A DNA stretch of 64,000 bases from Prauserella marina (GTDB lineage Bacteria > Actinomycetota > Actinomycetes > Mycobacteriales > Pseudonocardiaceae): assembly GCF_002240355.1 (NCBI RefSeq), contig NZ_CP016353.1:6239001-6303000 (forward strand), read 5' to 3'. The position numbers were made by a program, and so were the translations under genes. Below, piece by piece: positions 24,711 to 34,381 of this stretch. A model generated the notes under the pieces. The model was not told where the DNA came from. It saw only the letters and a list, made by a program, of their open reading frames with translations, and ran no database searches. Every line of letters starts with the position of its first letter. Position 1 is the first letter of the stretch.

Positions 24711-27269
24711 TTACTCGTTCTCGGCCTCGCCGGCTTCCTCACCGCTGGCCGCACCGATGCTCACCGGAGGAGCGTCGGGGACGTCAAGCGGCTTGGCTTC
24801 GCCCCGGAAGGTGAAGTTGGCCTTGTCGTCACGCTCGTCGTCGACTTCCCAGTTCTCGACGTCGACGATGATGATCTGACCCGGCTGGACCTCGCCGAAG
24901 AGGATCTTCTCGGAGAGCTGATCCTCGATCTCGCGCTGGATGGTCCTGCGCAGCGGGCGGGCGCCCAGCACGGGGTCGAACCCGCGCTTGGCCAGCAGCG
25001 CCTTGGCCTTGTCGGTGAGCTCCAGCTCCATGTCCTTGCCCCGGAGCTGGGTCTCCACCCTGGTGATCATCAGGTCGACCATTTCGATGATCTGGTCGCG
25101 GGTCAATTGGTGGAAGACGATGATGTCATCGATCCGGTTGAGGAACTCAGGCCGGAAGTGCTTCTTCATCTCCTCGTTGACCTTTTGCTTCATCTTCTCG
25201 TACTTCGACCCGTCGTCGTTGGCCGAAGAGAAGCCCAGGCTCACGGACTTGGAGATGTCCTGCGTACCCAGGTTCGACGTGAAGATCAGCACGGTGTTCT
25301 TGAAGTCGACCGTACGGCCCTGCCCATCGGTGAGCCTGCCGTCTTCGAGCACCTGCAACAGGGTGTTGTAGATCTCCTGGTGCGCCTTCTCGATCTCGTC
25401 GAACAGCACCACGGAGAACGGCTTGCGGCGCACCTTCTCGGTGAGCTGCCCGCCCTCTTCGTAGCCGACGTAGCCGGGAGGGGCACCAAACAGCCGCGAA
25501 GCGGTGTAGCGGTCGTGGAACTCGCCCATGTCGATCTGGATGAGCGCGTCGTCCTCGCCGAACAGGAAGGCGGCCAGCGCCTTCGACAGCTCGGTCTTAC
25601 CGACACCGGACGGGCCCGCGAAGATGAACGATCCCGAAGGCCGCTTCGGGTCCTTCAACCCGGCACGGGTCCTGCGGATCGCCTGCGAAACCGCCTTGAC
25701 CGCGTCTTCCTGGCCGATGATCCGCTTGTGCAGCTCATCTTCCATCCGCAGCAGCCTGGTGGTCTCTTCCTCGGTGAGCTTGAAGACCGGGATGCCGGTC
25801 CAGTTGGCGAGCACCTCGGCGATCTGCTCGTCGTCGACCTCGGCGACGACGTCGAGGTCGCCGTCCTTCCACTGCTTCTCGCGCTCGGACTTCTGGCCGA
25901 GCAGGGTCTTCTCCTCGTCGCGCAGCCGCGCGGCGCGCTCGAAGTCCTGCGCGTCGATGGCCGATTCCTTGTCCCTGCGCACGTCGGCGATCTTCTCGTC
26001 GAACTCACGCAGGTCCGGCGGCGCGGTCATCCTGCGGATACGCATCCGCGCACCGGCCTCGTCGATCAGGTCGATGGCCTTGTCCGGCAGGAACCGGTCG
26101 TTGATGTAGCGGTCGGCGAGCGTGGCCGCCGCCACCAGCGCGGAGTCGGTGATCGACACCCTGTGGTGCGCCTCGTACCGGTCGCGCAGCCCCTTCAGGA
26201 TCTCGATGGTGTGCTCAAGCGAGGGCTCACCGACCTGAATGGGCTGGAACCGGCGCTCAAGCGCCGCGTCCTTCTCGATGTACTTGCGGTACTCCTCAAG
26301 GGTGGTCGCACCGATGGTCTGCAACTCACCCCGCGCGAGCATCGGCTTGAGGATGCTCGCGGCGTCTATCGCGCCTTCGGCGGCACCCGCGCCGACGAGC
26401 GTGTGCAGCTCGTCGATGAACAGGATGATGTCGCCGCGGGTCTTGATCTCCTTGAGGACCTTCTTCAGCCGCTCTTCGAAGTCACCGCGGTACCGCGAGC
26501 CCGCGACGAGCGAGCCGAGGTCGAGTGTGTAGAGCTGCTTGTCCTTGAGCGTCTCGGGCACCTCGCCCTTGACGATGTTCTGTGCGAGACCCTCGACGAC
26601 CGCGGTCTTGCCGACGCCGGGCTCACCGATCAGCACCGGGTTGTTCTTGGTGCGCCGCGAGAGCACCTGCATGACGCGCTCGATCTCCTTGCTGCGCCCG
26701 ATGACCGGGTCCAGCTTTCCTTCCCGCGCCGAGGCGGTCAGGTTGCGACCGAACTGGTCCAGCACCAGCGACGAGGACGGCGTGCCCTCGCCACGGCCGC
26801 TACCCGCCTCGGCGGGCTCCTTGCCCTGGTAGCCGGACAGCAGCTGCAACACCTGCTGGCGAACCCTGTTCAGGTCGGCGCCGAGCTTGACCAGCACCTG
26901 AGCGGCGACACCCTCGCCCTCGCGGATCAGGCCGAGCAGGATGTGCTCCGTGCCGATGTAGTTGTGGCCGAGCTGCAACGCCTCCCGCAGCGACAGCTCA
27001 AGCACCTTCTTGGCACGCGGCGTGAAGGGAATGTGTCCGCTCGGGGCCTGCTGCCCCTGGCCGATGATCTCCTCGACCTGCTGACGGACGCCCTCAAGCG
27101 CGATACCCAACGATTCGAGCGCCTTGGCGGCGACACCTTCACCCTCATGGATCAGACCCAGGAGGATGTGTTCGGTGCCGATGTAGTTGTGGTTGAGCAT
27201 CCGGGCCTCTTCCTGGGCCAGGACAACCACCCGCCTCGCGCGGTCGGTGAACCTTTCGAACATTCCCAC
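24711..27269 (-). CDS. clpC: ATP-dependent Clp protease ATP-binding subunit ClpC
   Basis: An 852-aa HSP100 unfoldase that feeds proteins to ClpP. Two Clp_N repeats cover residues 1-145 ([13 protein letters not shown] occurs twice). AAA domain 1 has Walker A GEPGVGKT at 215-222 and Walker B IILFIDE near 281-287. A coiled-coil/UVR middle region follows near 410-460, then AAA domain 2 with [10 protein letters not shown] near residue 550 and a D2-small domain. It is close to full identity with actinobacterial ClpC1 over many blocks. It is expressed from its own upstream region, where a SigR-like promoter is visible, and ends at a strong hairpin. Confidence 0.96.
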   Translation of the reverse strand: MGMFERFTDRARRVVVLAQEEARMLNHNYIGTEHILLGLIHEGEGVAAKALESLGIALEGVRQQVEEIIGQGQQAPSGHIPFTPRAKKVLELSLREALQLGHNYIGTEHILLGLIREGEGVAAQVLVKLGADLNRVRQQVLQLLSGYQGKEPAEAGSGRGEGTPSSSLVLDQFGRNLTASAREGKLDPVIGRSKEIERVMQVLSRRTKNNPVLIGEPGVGKTAVVEGLAQNIVKGEVPETLKDKQLYTLDLGSLVAGSRYRGDFEERLKKVLKEIKTRGDIILFIDELHTLVGAGAAEGAIDAASILKPMLARGELQTIGATTLEEYRKYIEKDAALERRFQPIQVGEPSLEHTIEILKGLRDRYEAHHRVSITDSALVAAATLADRYINDRFLPDKAIDLIDEAGARMRIRRMTAPPDLREFDEKIADVRRDKESAIDAQDFERAARLRDEEKTLLGQKSEREKQWKDGDLDVVAEVDDEQIAEVLANWTGIPVFKLTEEETTRLLRMEDELHKRIIGQEDAVKAVSQAIRRTRAGLKDPKRPSGSFIFAGPSGVGKTELSKALAAFLFGEDDALIQIDMGEFHDRYTASRLFGAPPGYVGYEEGGQLTEKVRRKPFSVVLFDEIEKAHQEIYNTLLQVLEDGRLTDGQGRTVDFKNTVLIFTSNLGTQDISKSVSLGFSSANDDGSKYEKMKQKVNEEMKKHFRPEFLNRIDDIIVFHQLTRDQIIEMVDLMITRVETQLRGKDMELELTDKAKALLAKRGFDPVLGARPLRRTIQREIEDQLSEKILFGEVQPGQIIIVDVENWEVDDERDDKANFTFRGEAKPLDVPDAPPVSIGAASGEEAGEAENE

Positions 27270-27473
27270 TCCCTCGACTGCTGCGCCGGCGGCCCGATCT
27301 CTTCACCCGGTACTCGCCATCGGTGATGAGTTCGGCACCGTGAGACCACTGTAGTAGCCATGCGCTCGCGTCGGCGTACCACTAGGCCCGAATCAACCCC
27401 GCGCAAGCCACCTCTTCTTCGGCCGCTCTCCGGCCGGGCGACTCTCTTATCGCAGGCTGCTGACGTATGGAAC

Positions 27474-27499
27474 AACGCCGAGCCCCCGCTCCGGATTCC
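27474..27499 (-). promoter_or_regulatory. SigR/SigH-type promoter candidate for clpC
   Basis: On the minus strand GGAAT (27499-27495) is followed after exactly 18 bases by GTT (27476-27474). This is the consensus of thiol-stress sigma factors SigR (Streptomyces) and SigH (mycobacteria), which control Clp genes in those genera. It is about 205 bp from the clpC start codon. One match to a short motif in GC-rich DNA can be chance. Confidence 0.45.
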
Positions 27500-27590
27500 G
27501 TTGGCAGCCCTTGTCCGCTCACCGCGAACAGCCCGCGTGGCGACATCGCTCGTTCGAGGTGCCCCCGCCATCCGGGCCGCGCGTCACCAG

Positions 27591-27609
27591 TAAGGTAAGG
27601 CAGACCTAA
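27591..27609 (+). promoter_or_regulatory. Iron box (IdeR/DmdR operator)
   Basis: TAAGGTAAGGCAGACCTAA matches the 19-bp IdeR/DmdR consensus (TTAGGTTAGGCTAACCTAA) at 15 positions, including both GG and CC pairs. It lies 30 bp before the start of an iron-reductase-like gene, so repression by iron is expected. Confidence 0.82.
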
Positions 27610-27639
27610 TCGCCCGAATGGACCAGCGGAGGCAAGTGC

Positions 27640-28476
27640 GTGGCCGTCGACCGCTCACTCCGTGATGCTCAACACATTCGCGCGGATCTCGACTCCCTCG
27701 GCGGCTCGCTGGCGAGGGTAGCGAGGTTCCAGCATCGGTTCGAGCTGCGTACGACGTTGCCGGAGGCCGAGTCGTGGTGGCGATGCTCCGACCTCCTCGC
27801 GAACCCGGAGACTTTCCTCGAATGGCGCAGGCGACTCGGCGCGTGGCTACTCGCGGAACACGGAGCGCAGGACGCCAGGACCACCGCCGGCTACATCATG
27901 TCCTGGTACCTCAGGGTCCCCGCCTACCTCGGCGCGTTGCTGCTCCACCACGAGCGCAGGGTCCCCTCGCTCCGCCCCGAAGAACTCGCCGTGCGGATAG
28001 CCGACCACGGAAGGCCGGAGCCGGTTGGACTCGCCGCGCTCGGCGGCTCCTTCTACTGTCTGCCGCTCGACCCCGGCTCGGCGCGGCCGGAGGCGACCGT
28101 CGTCGCCGACGAGCGCGCGCTGGCGGCGATCCTGCGCGCCAGGTACACGGCGCACGCGGCCCGGTTCGTCAGGGCGTACGGGAAGGTGAGCCCGCTCGGC
28201 AGCCGCATGCTGTGGGCCGCGGCCACCGACGCGCTCGACACGTCACTGTGGTGGGCGGGACGCGATGGTGGCGACGAGGGCGCGGGAGTCGCCGACGCCG
28301 CGCTCGTGCTCGGATCCCGTTTCGCACCACTGACCTCGGCCTCGACCCTGCACATGGGCGAAACCGAAGCGGGGAAAGGCTGGTGCCGGATGCGTGAGAG
28401 TTGCTGCTTCAGCTACCTGCTTCCCCAGCAGGACGAATGTGCCGAATGCCCGAGGCTGCGTAAGCGCGCCCGTTGA
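27640..28476 (+). CDS. FhuF-like ferric-siderophore reductase, 2Fe-2S
   Basis: A 278-aa protein whose C-terminus carries Cys255, Cys256, Cys267 and Cys270, the CC-x10-C-x2-C signature of the FhuF family [2Fe-2S] reductases that release iron from imported siderophores. The rest is weakly conserved, as usual in the family, with the ETEAGKGWCRMRESCC approach typical. GTG 27640 follows GCGGAGG. The iron box immediately upstream independently supports an iron-acquisition role. No siderophore uptake or synthesis genes are adjacent. It acts in the cytosol. Confidence 0.83.
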   Translation: MAVDRSLRDAQHIRADLDSLGGSLARVARFQHRFELRTTLPEAESWWRCSDLLANPETFLEWRRRLGAWLLAEHGAQDARTTAGYIMSWYLRVPAYLGALLLHHERRVPSLRPEELAVRIADHGRPEPVGLAALGGSFYCLPLDPGSARPEATVVADERALAAILRARYTAHAARFVRAYGKVSPLGSRMLWAAATDALDTSLWWAGRDGGDEGAGVADAALVLGSRFAPLTSASTLHMGETEAGKGWCRMRESCCFSYLLPQQDECAECPRLRKRAR

Positions 28477-28481
28477 ATCCG

Positions 28482-29072
28482 TCACGCCTGCGGGCTCCAC
28501 GAAGGTGACCTGCCCGCGGCACCCAGCGCCTTTTCGAGCGAGCTAGCCGCCGCACCGACGGCGACCTCGTCACCGAAGACCTTCATCAGCCTTCCCTGTT
28601 CCGCCATGTCGGCCATGACCCGCTCGATGGCCTCGGCGGCGTCCTCAGCATCAGGCGGTCGCTGTCGTGTCGCCTTCGCGAGATCCCATCCGTGCAGCAC
28701 CAGTTCACACAGCACCATGGCGCCGATCATCGAAGCGGGCCGCGACGGCCCTCCCATCGACGTCGTGCCCTGCCACGCCTCGTCGGCCGACAGGGCATCG
28801 AGAAGATCCTCCGTTTGCTTGCCAAGCCGCTCCGCCCAGTCGGACCGCACCAGGTCGGCGGAGGATTCGCCGCCGTCGGCCCCCGGCGGAGGCTGCTTCC
28901 TGGCTGCCGAAGCCAGCCTCGGCCCCCAATAAAGAAGGTGATTGCACAGTGCCTTCACGTCGTAGTCGGTGCACGGCGTAGGCGCGGTGAGCTGATCGGG
29001 CCTGATGCCTTCGACGATGCGGTGGAATTCGGCCGCGGCCGAGCGAAGCGCCCCACGTACTTGTTCTGACAT
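28482..29072 (-). CDS. TIGR03086/DinB-like metal-binding (mycothiol-dependent isomerase fold) protein
   Basis: A protein of about 196 aa with the four-helix DinB/MDMPI fold: an N-terminal helix, TPCTDYDVKALCNHLLYW with the first metal His, and a C-terminal VLCELVLHGWDLAKAT with further His. This pattern is that of the TIGR03086 family common in actinobacteria. I start at ATG 29072 because the family begins here; the frame also allows a GTG at 29123, which would add a Cys-rich leader. It is convergent with the FhuF-like gene (5-bp gap) and divergent from the AraC regulator. Enzymatic role unknown. Confidence 0.75.
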   Translation of the reverse strand: MSEQVRGALRSAAAEFHRIVEGIRPDQLTAPTPCTDYDVKALCNHLLYWGPRLASAARKQPPPGADGGESSADLVRSDWAERLGKQTEDLLDALSADEAWQGTTSMGGPSRPASMIGAMVLCELVLHGWDLAKATRQRPPDAEDAAEAIERVMADMAEQGRLMKVFGDEVAVGAAASSLEKALGAAGRSPSWSPQA

Positions 29073-29140
29073 GCGGCAAGTACAACCGGCGCACACCCGC
29101 TCTGTCTTGAAGAAACGCGTCACGACCTAGGCTCACGAGT

Positions 29141-29932
29141 GTGGAACGGGTGCCGCAGGGGATATTGAACGAACGCCTCGCGGAAGGCCGGTTCGACCTG
29201 AGCAGGCACGAACCCGCTGAAAGTCTTCGCTCCTTCGTTCAGTACTACTGGCTCGTGCGGTGGGACCTTCACGGCAAGCCGGACCACGAGCAGCGGGTGC
29301 TTCCCAATCTCTCCGTGCACGTCTCGTTCAGTCCCGCGGCTTCCGGGGTGTGGGCACCGAGCGAGGATGTGTTCTCGTACCGGCTCTCCGGCAAAGGACA
29401 CGTGCTCGGCGTGCGCTTTCATCCGGGCTGTTTCCGCTCGTTCCTCGCCGGACCTGTCTCGGCGTTGCCCGGCAAGCACGTTCCGCTCGAAGCCGTGTTC
29501 GGCGAGGCGGGGAAAGCGACGGAAGCCGCGATCCTCACGAACGAGGACGCAGGTGAGATGGTCGCGCTCGCGAACTCCCTGTTGTGCACGAAGGCGCGGA
29601 CGCCGACCTCCTCCGAGCTTCGTGCCCGCGAGGCGGTCAGTGCCATCGCGGTCGACCCTTCGATCACCAAGGTCGGTCAGCTCAGCGAGGCGACCGGGCT
29701 TTCGGTTCGGTCGCTACAGCGGTTGTTCACGGACTGCGTCGGCGTCAGTCCCAAATGGGCGATCCAGGTCTACCGGCTCAACGAGGCCGCGAAACGGCTG
29801 GCCGAAGAGCCCGGCCTCCATAGCGCCTCACTAGCCGCGACACTCGGCTACAGCGACCAGGCCCATTTCACGCGGAGTTTCACCGCGGCGATCGGCACAC
29901 CGCCCTCGGCGTACGGCCGAAACCAGATCTGA
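29141..29932 (+). CDS. AraC-family transcriptional regulator
   Basis: A 263-aa regulator with an N-terminal sensor domain of the DUF6597 type (FVQYYWLVRWDL) and a C-terminal double helix-turn-helix: TKVGQLSEATGLSVRSLQRL and then SLAATLGYSDQAHFTRSFTA. The second block is the AraC signature. GTG start 29141. It is divergent from the DinB-like gene with 68 bp between the start codons I chose, so that gene is a natural target. It ends before a hairpin terminator shared with lsr2. Confidence 0.87.
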   Translation: MERVPQGILNERLAEGRFDLSRHEPAESLRSFVQYYWLVRWDLHGKPDHEQRVLPNLSVHVSFSPAASGVWAPSEDVFSYRLSGKGHVLGVRFHPGCFRSFLAGPVSALPGKHVPLEAVFGEAGKATEAAILTNEDAGEMVALANSLLCTKARTPTSSELRAREAVSAIAVDPSITKVGQLSEATGLSVRSLQRLFTDCVGVSPKWAIQVYRLNEAAKRLAEEPGLHSASLAATLGYSDQAHFTRSFTAAIGTPPSAYGRNQI

Positions 29933-29945
29933 GGAAAAAGTGACA

Positions 29946-29983
29946 AAGACCGCCTCCCTGCCTGATGGCCGAGAGGCGGTCTT
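29946..29983. terminator. Bidirectional hairpin terminator between AraC gene and lsr2
   Basis: An 11-bp perfect stem (AAGACCGCCTC with GAGGCGGTCTT) with a 16-nt loop, placed between the ends of two convergent genes. The flanking CAAAG/CTTGT gives weak U-tracts in both directions. Confidence 0.75.
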
Positions 29984-30037
29984 GTGAAGTCAATTCGCGG
30001 TCATCCGACCCACCTCGGATTAACTGAAACGCGAATT

Positions 30038-30385
30038 TCAGTTCTTTCGGTGATAGGCGTCAACGACTTCCGAAGGGATACGCCCCCTGTCGGAAACGTC
30101 GAAACCGTTCTTCCTCGCCCACGCACGAATGGCCTGATTCTGTTCCCGATCAACCGCGGCGGAACGACCTGCCTGCTTGGCTCCCGCCCGCACGGGGCCC
30201 CGCTTACGGCCGCCGGAACGACGAGCGTGCTCCACATACTGGGCAAGCGCGTCCCGCAATTCTTCGGCGTTATCCGTCGAGAGGTCGATCTCGTAGCTGA
30301 CGCCATCAAGCCCGAACTCTACGGTCTCTTCCGCCTCAGACCCGTCCAGATCATCGACGAGTGAGACAAGGACCTTCTGCGCCAT
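30038..30385 (-). CDS. lsr2: Nucleoid-associated H-NS-like protein Lsr2
   Basis: A 115-aa xenogeneic silencer that bridges AT-rich DNA. The N-terminal dimerisation domain ([18 protein letters not shown] ... VSYEIDLS) is followed by a basic linker and a C-terminal domain whose RGR at residues 100-102 inserts into the minor groove. The start ATG 30385 has a near-perfect AGGAGGAAA ribosome site, which decides it against the longer frame. Located next to lysS and near clpC, as in M. tuberculosis (Rv3597c). Confidence 0.95.
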   Translation of the reverse strand: MAQKVLVSLVDDLDGSEAEETVEFGLDGVSYEIDLSTDNAEELRDALAQYVEHARRSGGRKRGPVRAGAKQAGRSAAVDREQNQAIRAWARKNGFDVSDRGRIPSEVVDAYHRKN

Positions 30386-30522
30386 CAGTTTCCTCCTGTT
30401 TAAGCCCAGCGGCAGATAGCGTGCCGACTGCACACCGGTCTAAAGTCTTGACGTAACACATTACTACCTGTTGGCACGAGCAAAGGCAAATCAACTTCTA
30501 CCGAAAGAGATAGCGCGGCAAG

Positions 30523-32028
30523 CTATTCGGGACGGACCAGCGGAAACAGGATCGTTTCCCGGATACCGAGACCTGTGAGAGCCATCAGCAAGCGGTCGAC
30601 TCCCATTCCGGCACCACCGCTCGGCGGCATTCCGTACTCAAGCGCGCGCAGGAAATCCTCGTCGAGCCGCATGGCCTCACTGTCCCCCTTGGCAGCGAGC
30701 ATTGCCTGCTCAGTGAGGCGTTCCCGCTCGACAACGGGATCGACCAGCTCCGAGTAACCCGTGGCGAGCTCGAATCCCCTGACGTAGAGGTCCCATTTCT
30801 CGGCAACCCCGTCGACACTACGGTGCTGCCTGGTCAACGGGGACGTTTCCACCGGAAAGTCGCGGACGAATGTCGGAGCGTGGAGATGATCGCCGACGAG
30901 ATGTTCCCACAGTTCTTCGACGAGCTTGCCGTGACCGAGCTTCGGGTCGACTTCCAGCCCCTGGGCTTCGGCGAAGGAGTGCAGTTTCTCCGCTGTCGTT
31001 TCCGGGGTCACTTCTTCACCGAGCGCATCCGACAGCGAGCCGTACATTGTCATTGCCGCCCACTCGCCGGATAGGTCGTACTCGGTTCCGTCATTGAGCG
31101 TGACAACTTGTGAACCAAATGCGGCTTCGGCTGCTTCTTGCACCAGCTCTCTGGTGAACACACCGATTGTGTCGTAGGTCGCATAGGCTTCGTAGTATTC
31201 GAGCATCGCGAACTCAGGCGAATGGGATGAGTCGCTGCCCTCATTACGGAAGTTGCGGTTGATCTCGAAGACCTTCTCGATCCCGCCTACCACACATCGC
31301 TTGAGATACAGCTCCGGTGCGATGCGGAGGTAAAGGTCCAAGTCAAAGGCATTGGAATGGGTGACGAATGGCCTCGCGGAAGCTCCACCGTGCAAGGTCT
31401 GCAACATCGGAGTCTCGACCTCGGTGAATCCACGCCGATGGAAGGAATCGCGGAGCGCGCGCATCACCGTCGCCCGCGTCTGCACCACGTCGCGAGCCTT
31501 CGGCCGCACGATCAGGTCGACGTAGCGCTGCCGGATCCGCGTCTCCTCCGCGAGTTCCTTGTGGACGACGGGTAGCGGGCGCAGCGCCTTGGACGTCAAC
31601 TGCCAGCTCTCGGCGAGCACCGACAGCTCGCCTCGCCGCGACGTGATGACCTCACCGCGCACGAAGACGTGGTCGCCGAGGTCGACGTCGCTCTTCCAGG
31701 CCGCGAGCGACTCCTCGCCGACCTTCGCCAGGCTCAGCATGGCCTGTAGTTCGGTGCCGTCACCCTCGCGCAGCGTCGCGAAGCACAGCTTGCCCGTATT
31801 GCGGAGGAACATGACCCTGCCGGTGACCCCGACCTCGACGCCGGTCTGCGTGTCGGCAGGCAGTTCGGGGAACTCAGCGCGGATCTGAGCCAGCGTGTGG
31901 GTGCGGGGCACCTCGACGGGATACGGTTCGGCACCCTCGGCCAGAATCCGGTCACGCTTGTCCCTGCGCACCCGCATCTGTTCCGGAAGGTCTTCCTCGT
32001 TCTGGGGGCGCTCGGGAACATCGCTCAT
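30523..32028 (-). CDS. lysS: Lysyl-tRNA synthetase, class II
   Basis: A 501-aa cytosolic enzyme charging tRNA-Lys. The N-terminal OB-fold ([20 protein letters not shown]) precedes the class II core with motif 1 ([10 protein letters not shown]), motif 2 ([11 protein letters not shown]) and motif 3 ([13 protein letters not shown]). The start at ATG 32028 (MSDVPERP) agrees with family length; the frame continues upstream for 42 more codons without family character. It lies 138 bp downstream of coaX. Confidence 0.95.
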   Translation of the reverse strand: MSDVPERPQNEEDLPEQMRVRRDKRDRILAEGAEPYPVEVPRTHTLAQIRAEFPELPADTQTGVEVGVTGRVMFLRNTGKLCFATLREGDGTELQAMLSLAKVGEESLAAWKSDVDLGDHVFVRGEVITSRRGELSVLAESWQLTSKALRPLPVVHKELAEETRIRQRYVDLIVRPKARDVVQTRATVMRALRDSFHRRGFTEVETPMLQTLHGGASARPFVTHSNAFDLDLYLRIAPELYLKRCVVGGIEKVFEINRNFRNEGSDSSHSPEFAMLEYYEAYATYDTIGVFTRELVQEAAEAAFGSQVVTLNDGTEYDLSGEWAAMTMYGSLSDALGEEVTPETTAEKLHSFAEAQGLEVDPKLGHGKLVEELWEHLVGDHLHAPTFVRDFPVETSPLTRQHRSVDGVAEKWDLYVRGFELATGYSELVDPVVERERLTEQAMLAAKGDSEAMRLDEDFLRALEYGMPPSGGAGMGVDRLLMALTGLGIRETILFPLVRPE

Positions 32029-32166
32029 GAGGCCATAGGGTACGAACGACCTTCCCGGCCCCGTACACCGGTTGGTCCTTGTGTGCTCCACCACGAAGGA
32101 TGCGGGGAGTTCCGCCGACCGCTCGTCACCGCGGTACCGAGGGCGAAAGGGCACTGACCGCGCGGC

Positions 32167-32952
32167 TCAACGAATGTTGCGCTCGTACACGAGCCGCAAG
32201 CCGTGCAGGGTCAGGTCGGGAACGTGCTCGGTGATCGTCTCCGATTCGTTCAGCACGAGCGGGGCGAGACCGCCCGTCGCGATGACCTCTACCGGCTCGG
32301 TCCCTCCGGAGGACAGCTCGGCGGCGATCCTGCGCACCAACCCATCGACCTGACCGGCGAAGCCATACAGAATCCCGGCCTGAAGGCACTCGACGGTGTT
32401 CTTGCCGATGACCGACCTCGGGGGCACGAGTTCGACCGTGCGCAACGCGGCGGCGCGCGAGGCGAGCGCGTCGACGGAGATCTCGATGCCCGGCGCGAAC
32501 GCGCCGCCGAGGAATTCGCCCTTCGCCGAAATGGCGTCCACGTTGGTCGAGGTACCGAAATCCACGACGACGCACGCCACGTTGTGCAGATGGTGCGCGG
32601 CAAGCGTGTTGACGAGCCGGTCGGCGCCGACCTCCTTGGGATTGTCGACGAGCAGCGGGACACCGGTCCGTACGCCGGGTTCGACGACGACCTTCGGCAC
32701 GTCGGGGTAGTACCTGCCCAGCATCACCCTCAGCTCGCGGAGCACGGCCGGAACGGTCGAGAGCGCACTGATGCCGGTGACCGAGTCGGCGAAGCTGCCG
32801 AGCAGCCCTCGCACGGTCAGCGACATCTCGTCCGCTGTCATCCGCGTATCGGTGCGCATGCGCCAATCGCGCACCAGCTCGGCCTGCTCGCCCTTTCCCG
32901 AGTAGAGACCGAGCGCGATGTTCGTGTTCCCGGCGTCGACGGTGAGCAGCAC
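32167..32952 (-). CDS. coaX: Type III pantothenate kinase
   Basis: A 261-aa ASKHA-fold kinase, first step of CoA synthesis from pantothenate. DAGNTN at residues 6-11 (catalytic Asp6), the GADRLVN motif, VVDFGTSTN, and GGLA near the C-terminus are all those of CoaX. It follows panD directly without a gap and closes a panC-panD-coaX unit, so pantothenate is made and phosphorylated by one operon. Confidence 0.94.
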   Translation of the reverse strand: MLLTVDAGNTNIALGLYSGKGEQAELVRDWRMRTDTRMTADEMSLTVRGLLGSFADSVTGISALSTVPAVLRELRVMLGRYYPDVPKVVVEPGVRTGVPLLVDNPKEVGADRLVNTLAAHHLHNVACVVVDFGTSTNVDAISAKGEFLGGAFAPGIEISVDALASRAAALRTVELVPPRSVIGKNTVECLQAGILYGFAGQVDGLVRRIAAELSSGGTEPVEVIATGGLAPLVLNESETITEHVPDLTLHGLRLVYERNIR

Positions 32953-33453
32953 CTAGTTCTCCGCGTGCAGCAAAGCATCCAGCTTCGCCGCGTCGACGGT
33001 CTCGGCGACGGGGAACGGCTGCGGCTCCCCCTTGCCGCTTTCCGGAGGAAGGGCCCCACTGACGAGACCCGATCCTCCCGGCGCCCTCGCCGGGTCGTGC
33101 CCGAGGTCGACGATGCGGTTGTCGGCGTCGACGAACACGATCCTCGGCTGGTAGGAGACCGCCTCGGCCCTATCCATGTGTCCGTAGGCGATGAGGATCA
33201 CGAGATCGCCGGGATGCACGAGATGCGCGGCGGCTCCGTTGATCCCGATGACGCCGCTTCCACGCTCGCCCTTGATGACATAGGTTTCCAGCCGGGCGCC
33301 GTTCGTTATGTCCACAATGGACACCTGCTCGCCTGGAAGCAGGTCGGCCGCCTCCATCAACGCCTCGTCGACGGTCACCGAACCGACGTAGTGCAGGTCG
33401 GCCTGTGTCACGGTTGCGCGATGGATCTTCGATTTCAACATCGTGCGGTACAT
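32953..33453 (-). CDS. panD: Aspartate 1-decarboxylase (pyruvoyl enzyme precursor)
   Basis: A 166-aa proenzyme making beta-alanine. The self-cleavage site Gly24-Ser25 (HYVGSVT) sits where it does in E. coli PanD, and the fold runs to GHMDRAEA and [13 protein letters not shown]. Compared with the usual 126-140 aa there is a Pro/Gly-rich C-terminal extension of about 30-40 residues, as seen in other actinobacteria. ATG 33453 lies 13 bp after panC. Confidence 0.94.
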   Translation of the reverse strand: MYRTMLKSKIHRATVTQADLHYVGSVTVDEALMEAADLLPGEQVSIVDITNGARLETYVIKGERGSGVIGINGAAAHLVHPGDLVILIAYGHMDRAEAVSYQPRIVFVDADNRIVDLGHDPARAPGGSGLVSGALPPESGKGEPQPFPVAETVDAAKLDALLHAEN

Positions 33454-33466
33454 GTCGGACTCTCCC

Positions 33467-34381
33467 TCAAACCCCTGCGTCCTCTGTGGATCGCTCCAGT
33501 CCACGCTCCGCCGCCACACCGAGCAGGACCGCAACGTTGTCGATCAGCCGGGTGTCCCCGATCCTCGCCGCGATCACGAGACGTGCTTCCCCATCAATGG
33601 GAACCTCCCCCAGGTCGGTTCCCCTCAGCTCCAGATAGTCGACGTCGACCTCCGGCTGCGCCGCAAGCGTACTGCGTGCGGCGGCCAGTACGGCGTCAGA
33701 TCCGTTGATTCCCGAATGCGCGCCCGCGGTGAGCGCGGCCGACAGCACGACAGCCTGCTCGCGCTGCTCCGGCGTCAGGTAGGCATTCCGCGACGAAAGG
33801 GCGAGTCCGTCGTGCTCACGCACCGTGGGAATGCCGATGACCCTCGTGTCGATGTTCAGGTCGCGCACCATGCGTTTGATGAGCACGAGTTGCTGATAGT
33901 CCTTCTCCCCGAACAACGCGTGATGCGGGCGCACGATGTTGAACAGCTTCGCCACGACCGTCAGCACGCCCTCGAAATGGCCTGGCCTTGCCGCGCCCTC
34001 CAGCACCGCGCCGAGCGGGCCGGGAGCGACCGTCACCGAGGCACCGTCGGCGTACAGGTCTTCCGTGCCAGGGGTGAACGCGATGTCGACGCCCATGTCC
34101 TCAAGCACTTCGAGATCGCGGTCGAGCGAACGAGGGTATGCCTCGAAGTCCTCTCCCTCACCGAATTGCAGCGGATTCACGAAGACCGAGGCGACGACGA
34201 CCGTGTTCGGCAACCGCTTCGCGCGCCTGACCAATTCCCTGTGCCCCGCGTGCAAAGCGCCCATCGTCGGTACGAGCGCGACCTTGCGGCCGACCGCGCG
34301 CAGCGCCGCCGTCACCTTCGCGACCTCGTCCGGGCCGCGGTACACGTTGAGCTTGCCGCGCGTGAACTGTGGGCTGTTCAT
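33467..34381 (-). CDS. panC: Pantothenate synthetase
   Basis: A 304-aa ligase joining pantoate and beta-alanine with ATP. HIGH-like motif TMGALHAGH at residues 39-47, the SVFVNPLQF block, the KDYQQL region and the KMSKS-like SSRNAYL are present. Its ATG overlaps the stop of the DUF2520 gene (ATGA), indicating co-translation with a possible ketopantoate reductase. PanB is not in the window. Confidence 0.94.
   Translation of the reverse strand: MNSPQFTRGKLNVYRGPDEVAKVTAALRAVGRKVALVPTMGALHAGHRELVRRAKRLPNTVVVASVFVNPLQFGEGEDFEAYPRSLDRDLEVLEDMGVDIAFTPGTEDLYADGASVTVAPGPLGAVLEGAARPGHFEGVLTVVAKLFNIVRPHHALFGEKDYQQLVLIKRMVRDLNIDTRVIGIPTVREHDGLALSSRNAYLTPEQREQAVVLSAALTAGAHSGINGSDAVLAAARSTLAAQPEVDVDYLELRGTDLGEVPIDGEARLVIAARIGDTRLIDNVAVLLGVAAERGLERSTEDAGV

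Larger units (their letters stand above)
27270..27639. other. Intergenic region between divergent clpC and FhuF-like gene (370 bp)
   Basis: No convincing gene is present. It holds the clpC leader of about 200 bp, a SigR-like promoter match on the minus strand (27474-27499) and an iron box on the plus strand (27591-27609), followed by a GCGGAGG ribosome site before GTG 27640. Confidence 0.7.

Noticed and set aside
24573-27326. A 917-codon plus-strand open frame antisense to clpC
   Set aside because: It mirrors clpC codon by codon, has no ribosome site and reads as low-complexity Leu/Val/Asp/Arg typical of antisense frames in GC-rich genes.
27469-27502. SigR-type promoter on the plus strand for the FhuF-like gene
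   Set aside because: GGAAC and GTT are present but 26 bases apart instead of 18-19, so it does not fit.
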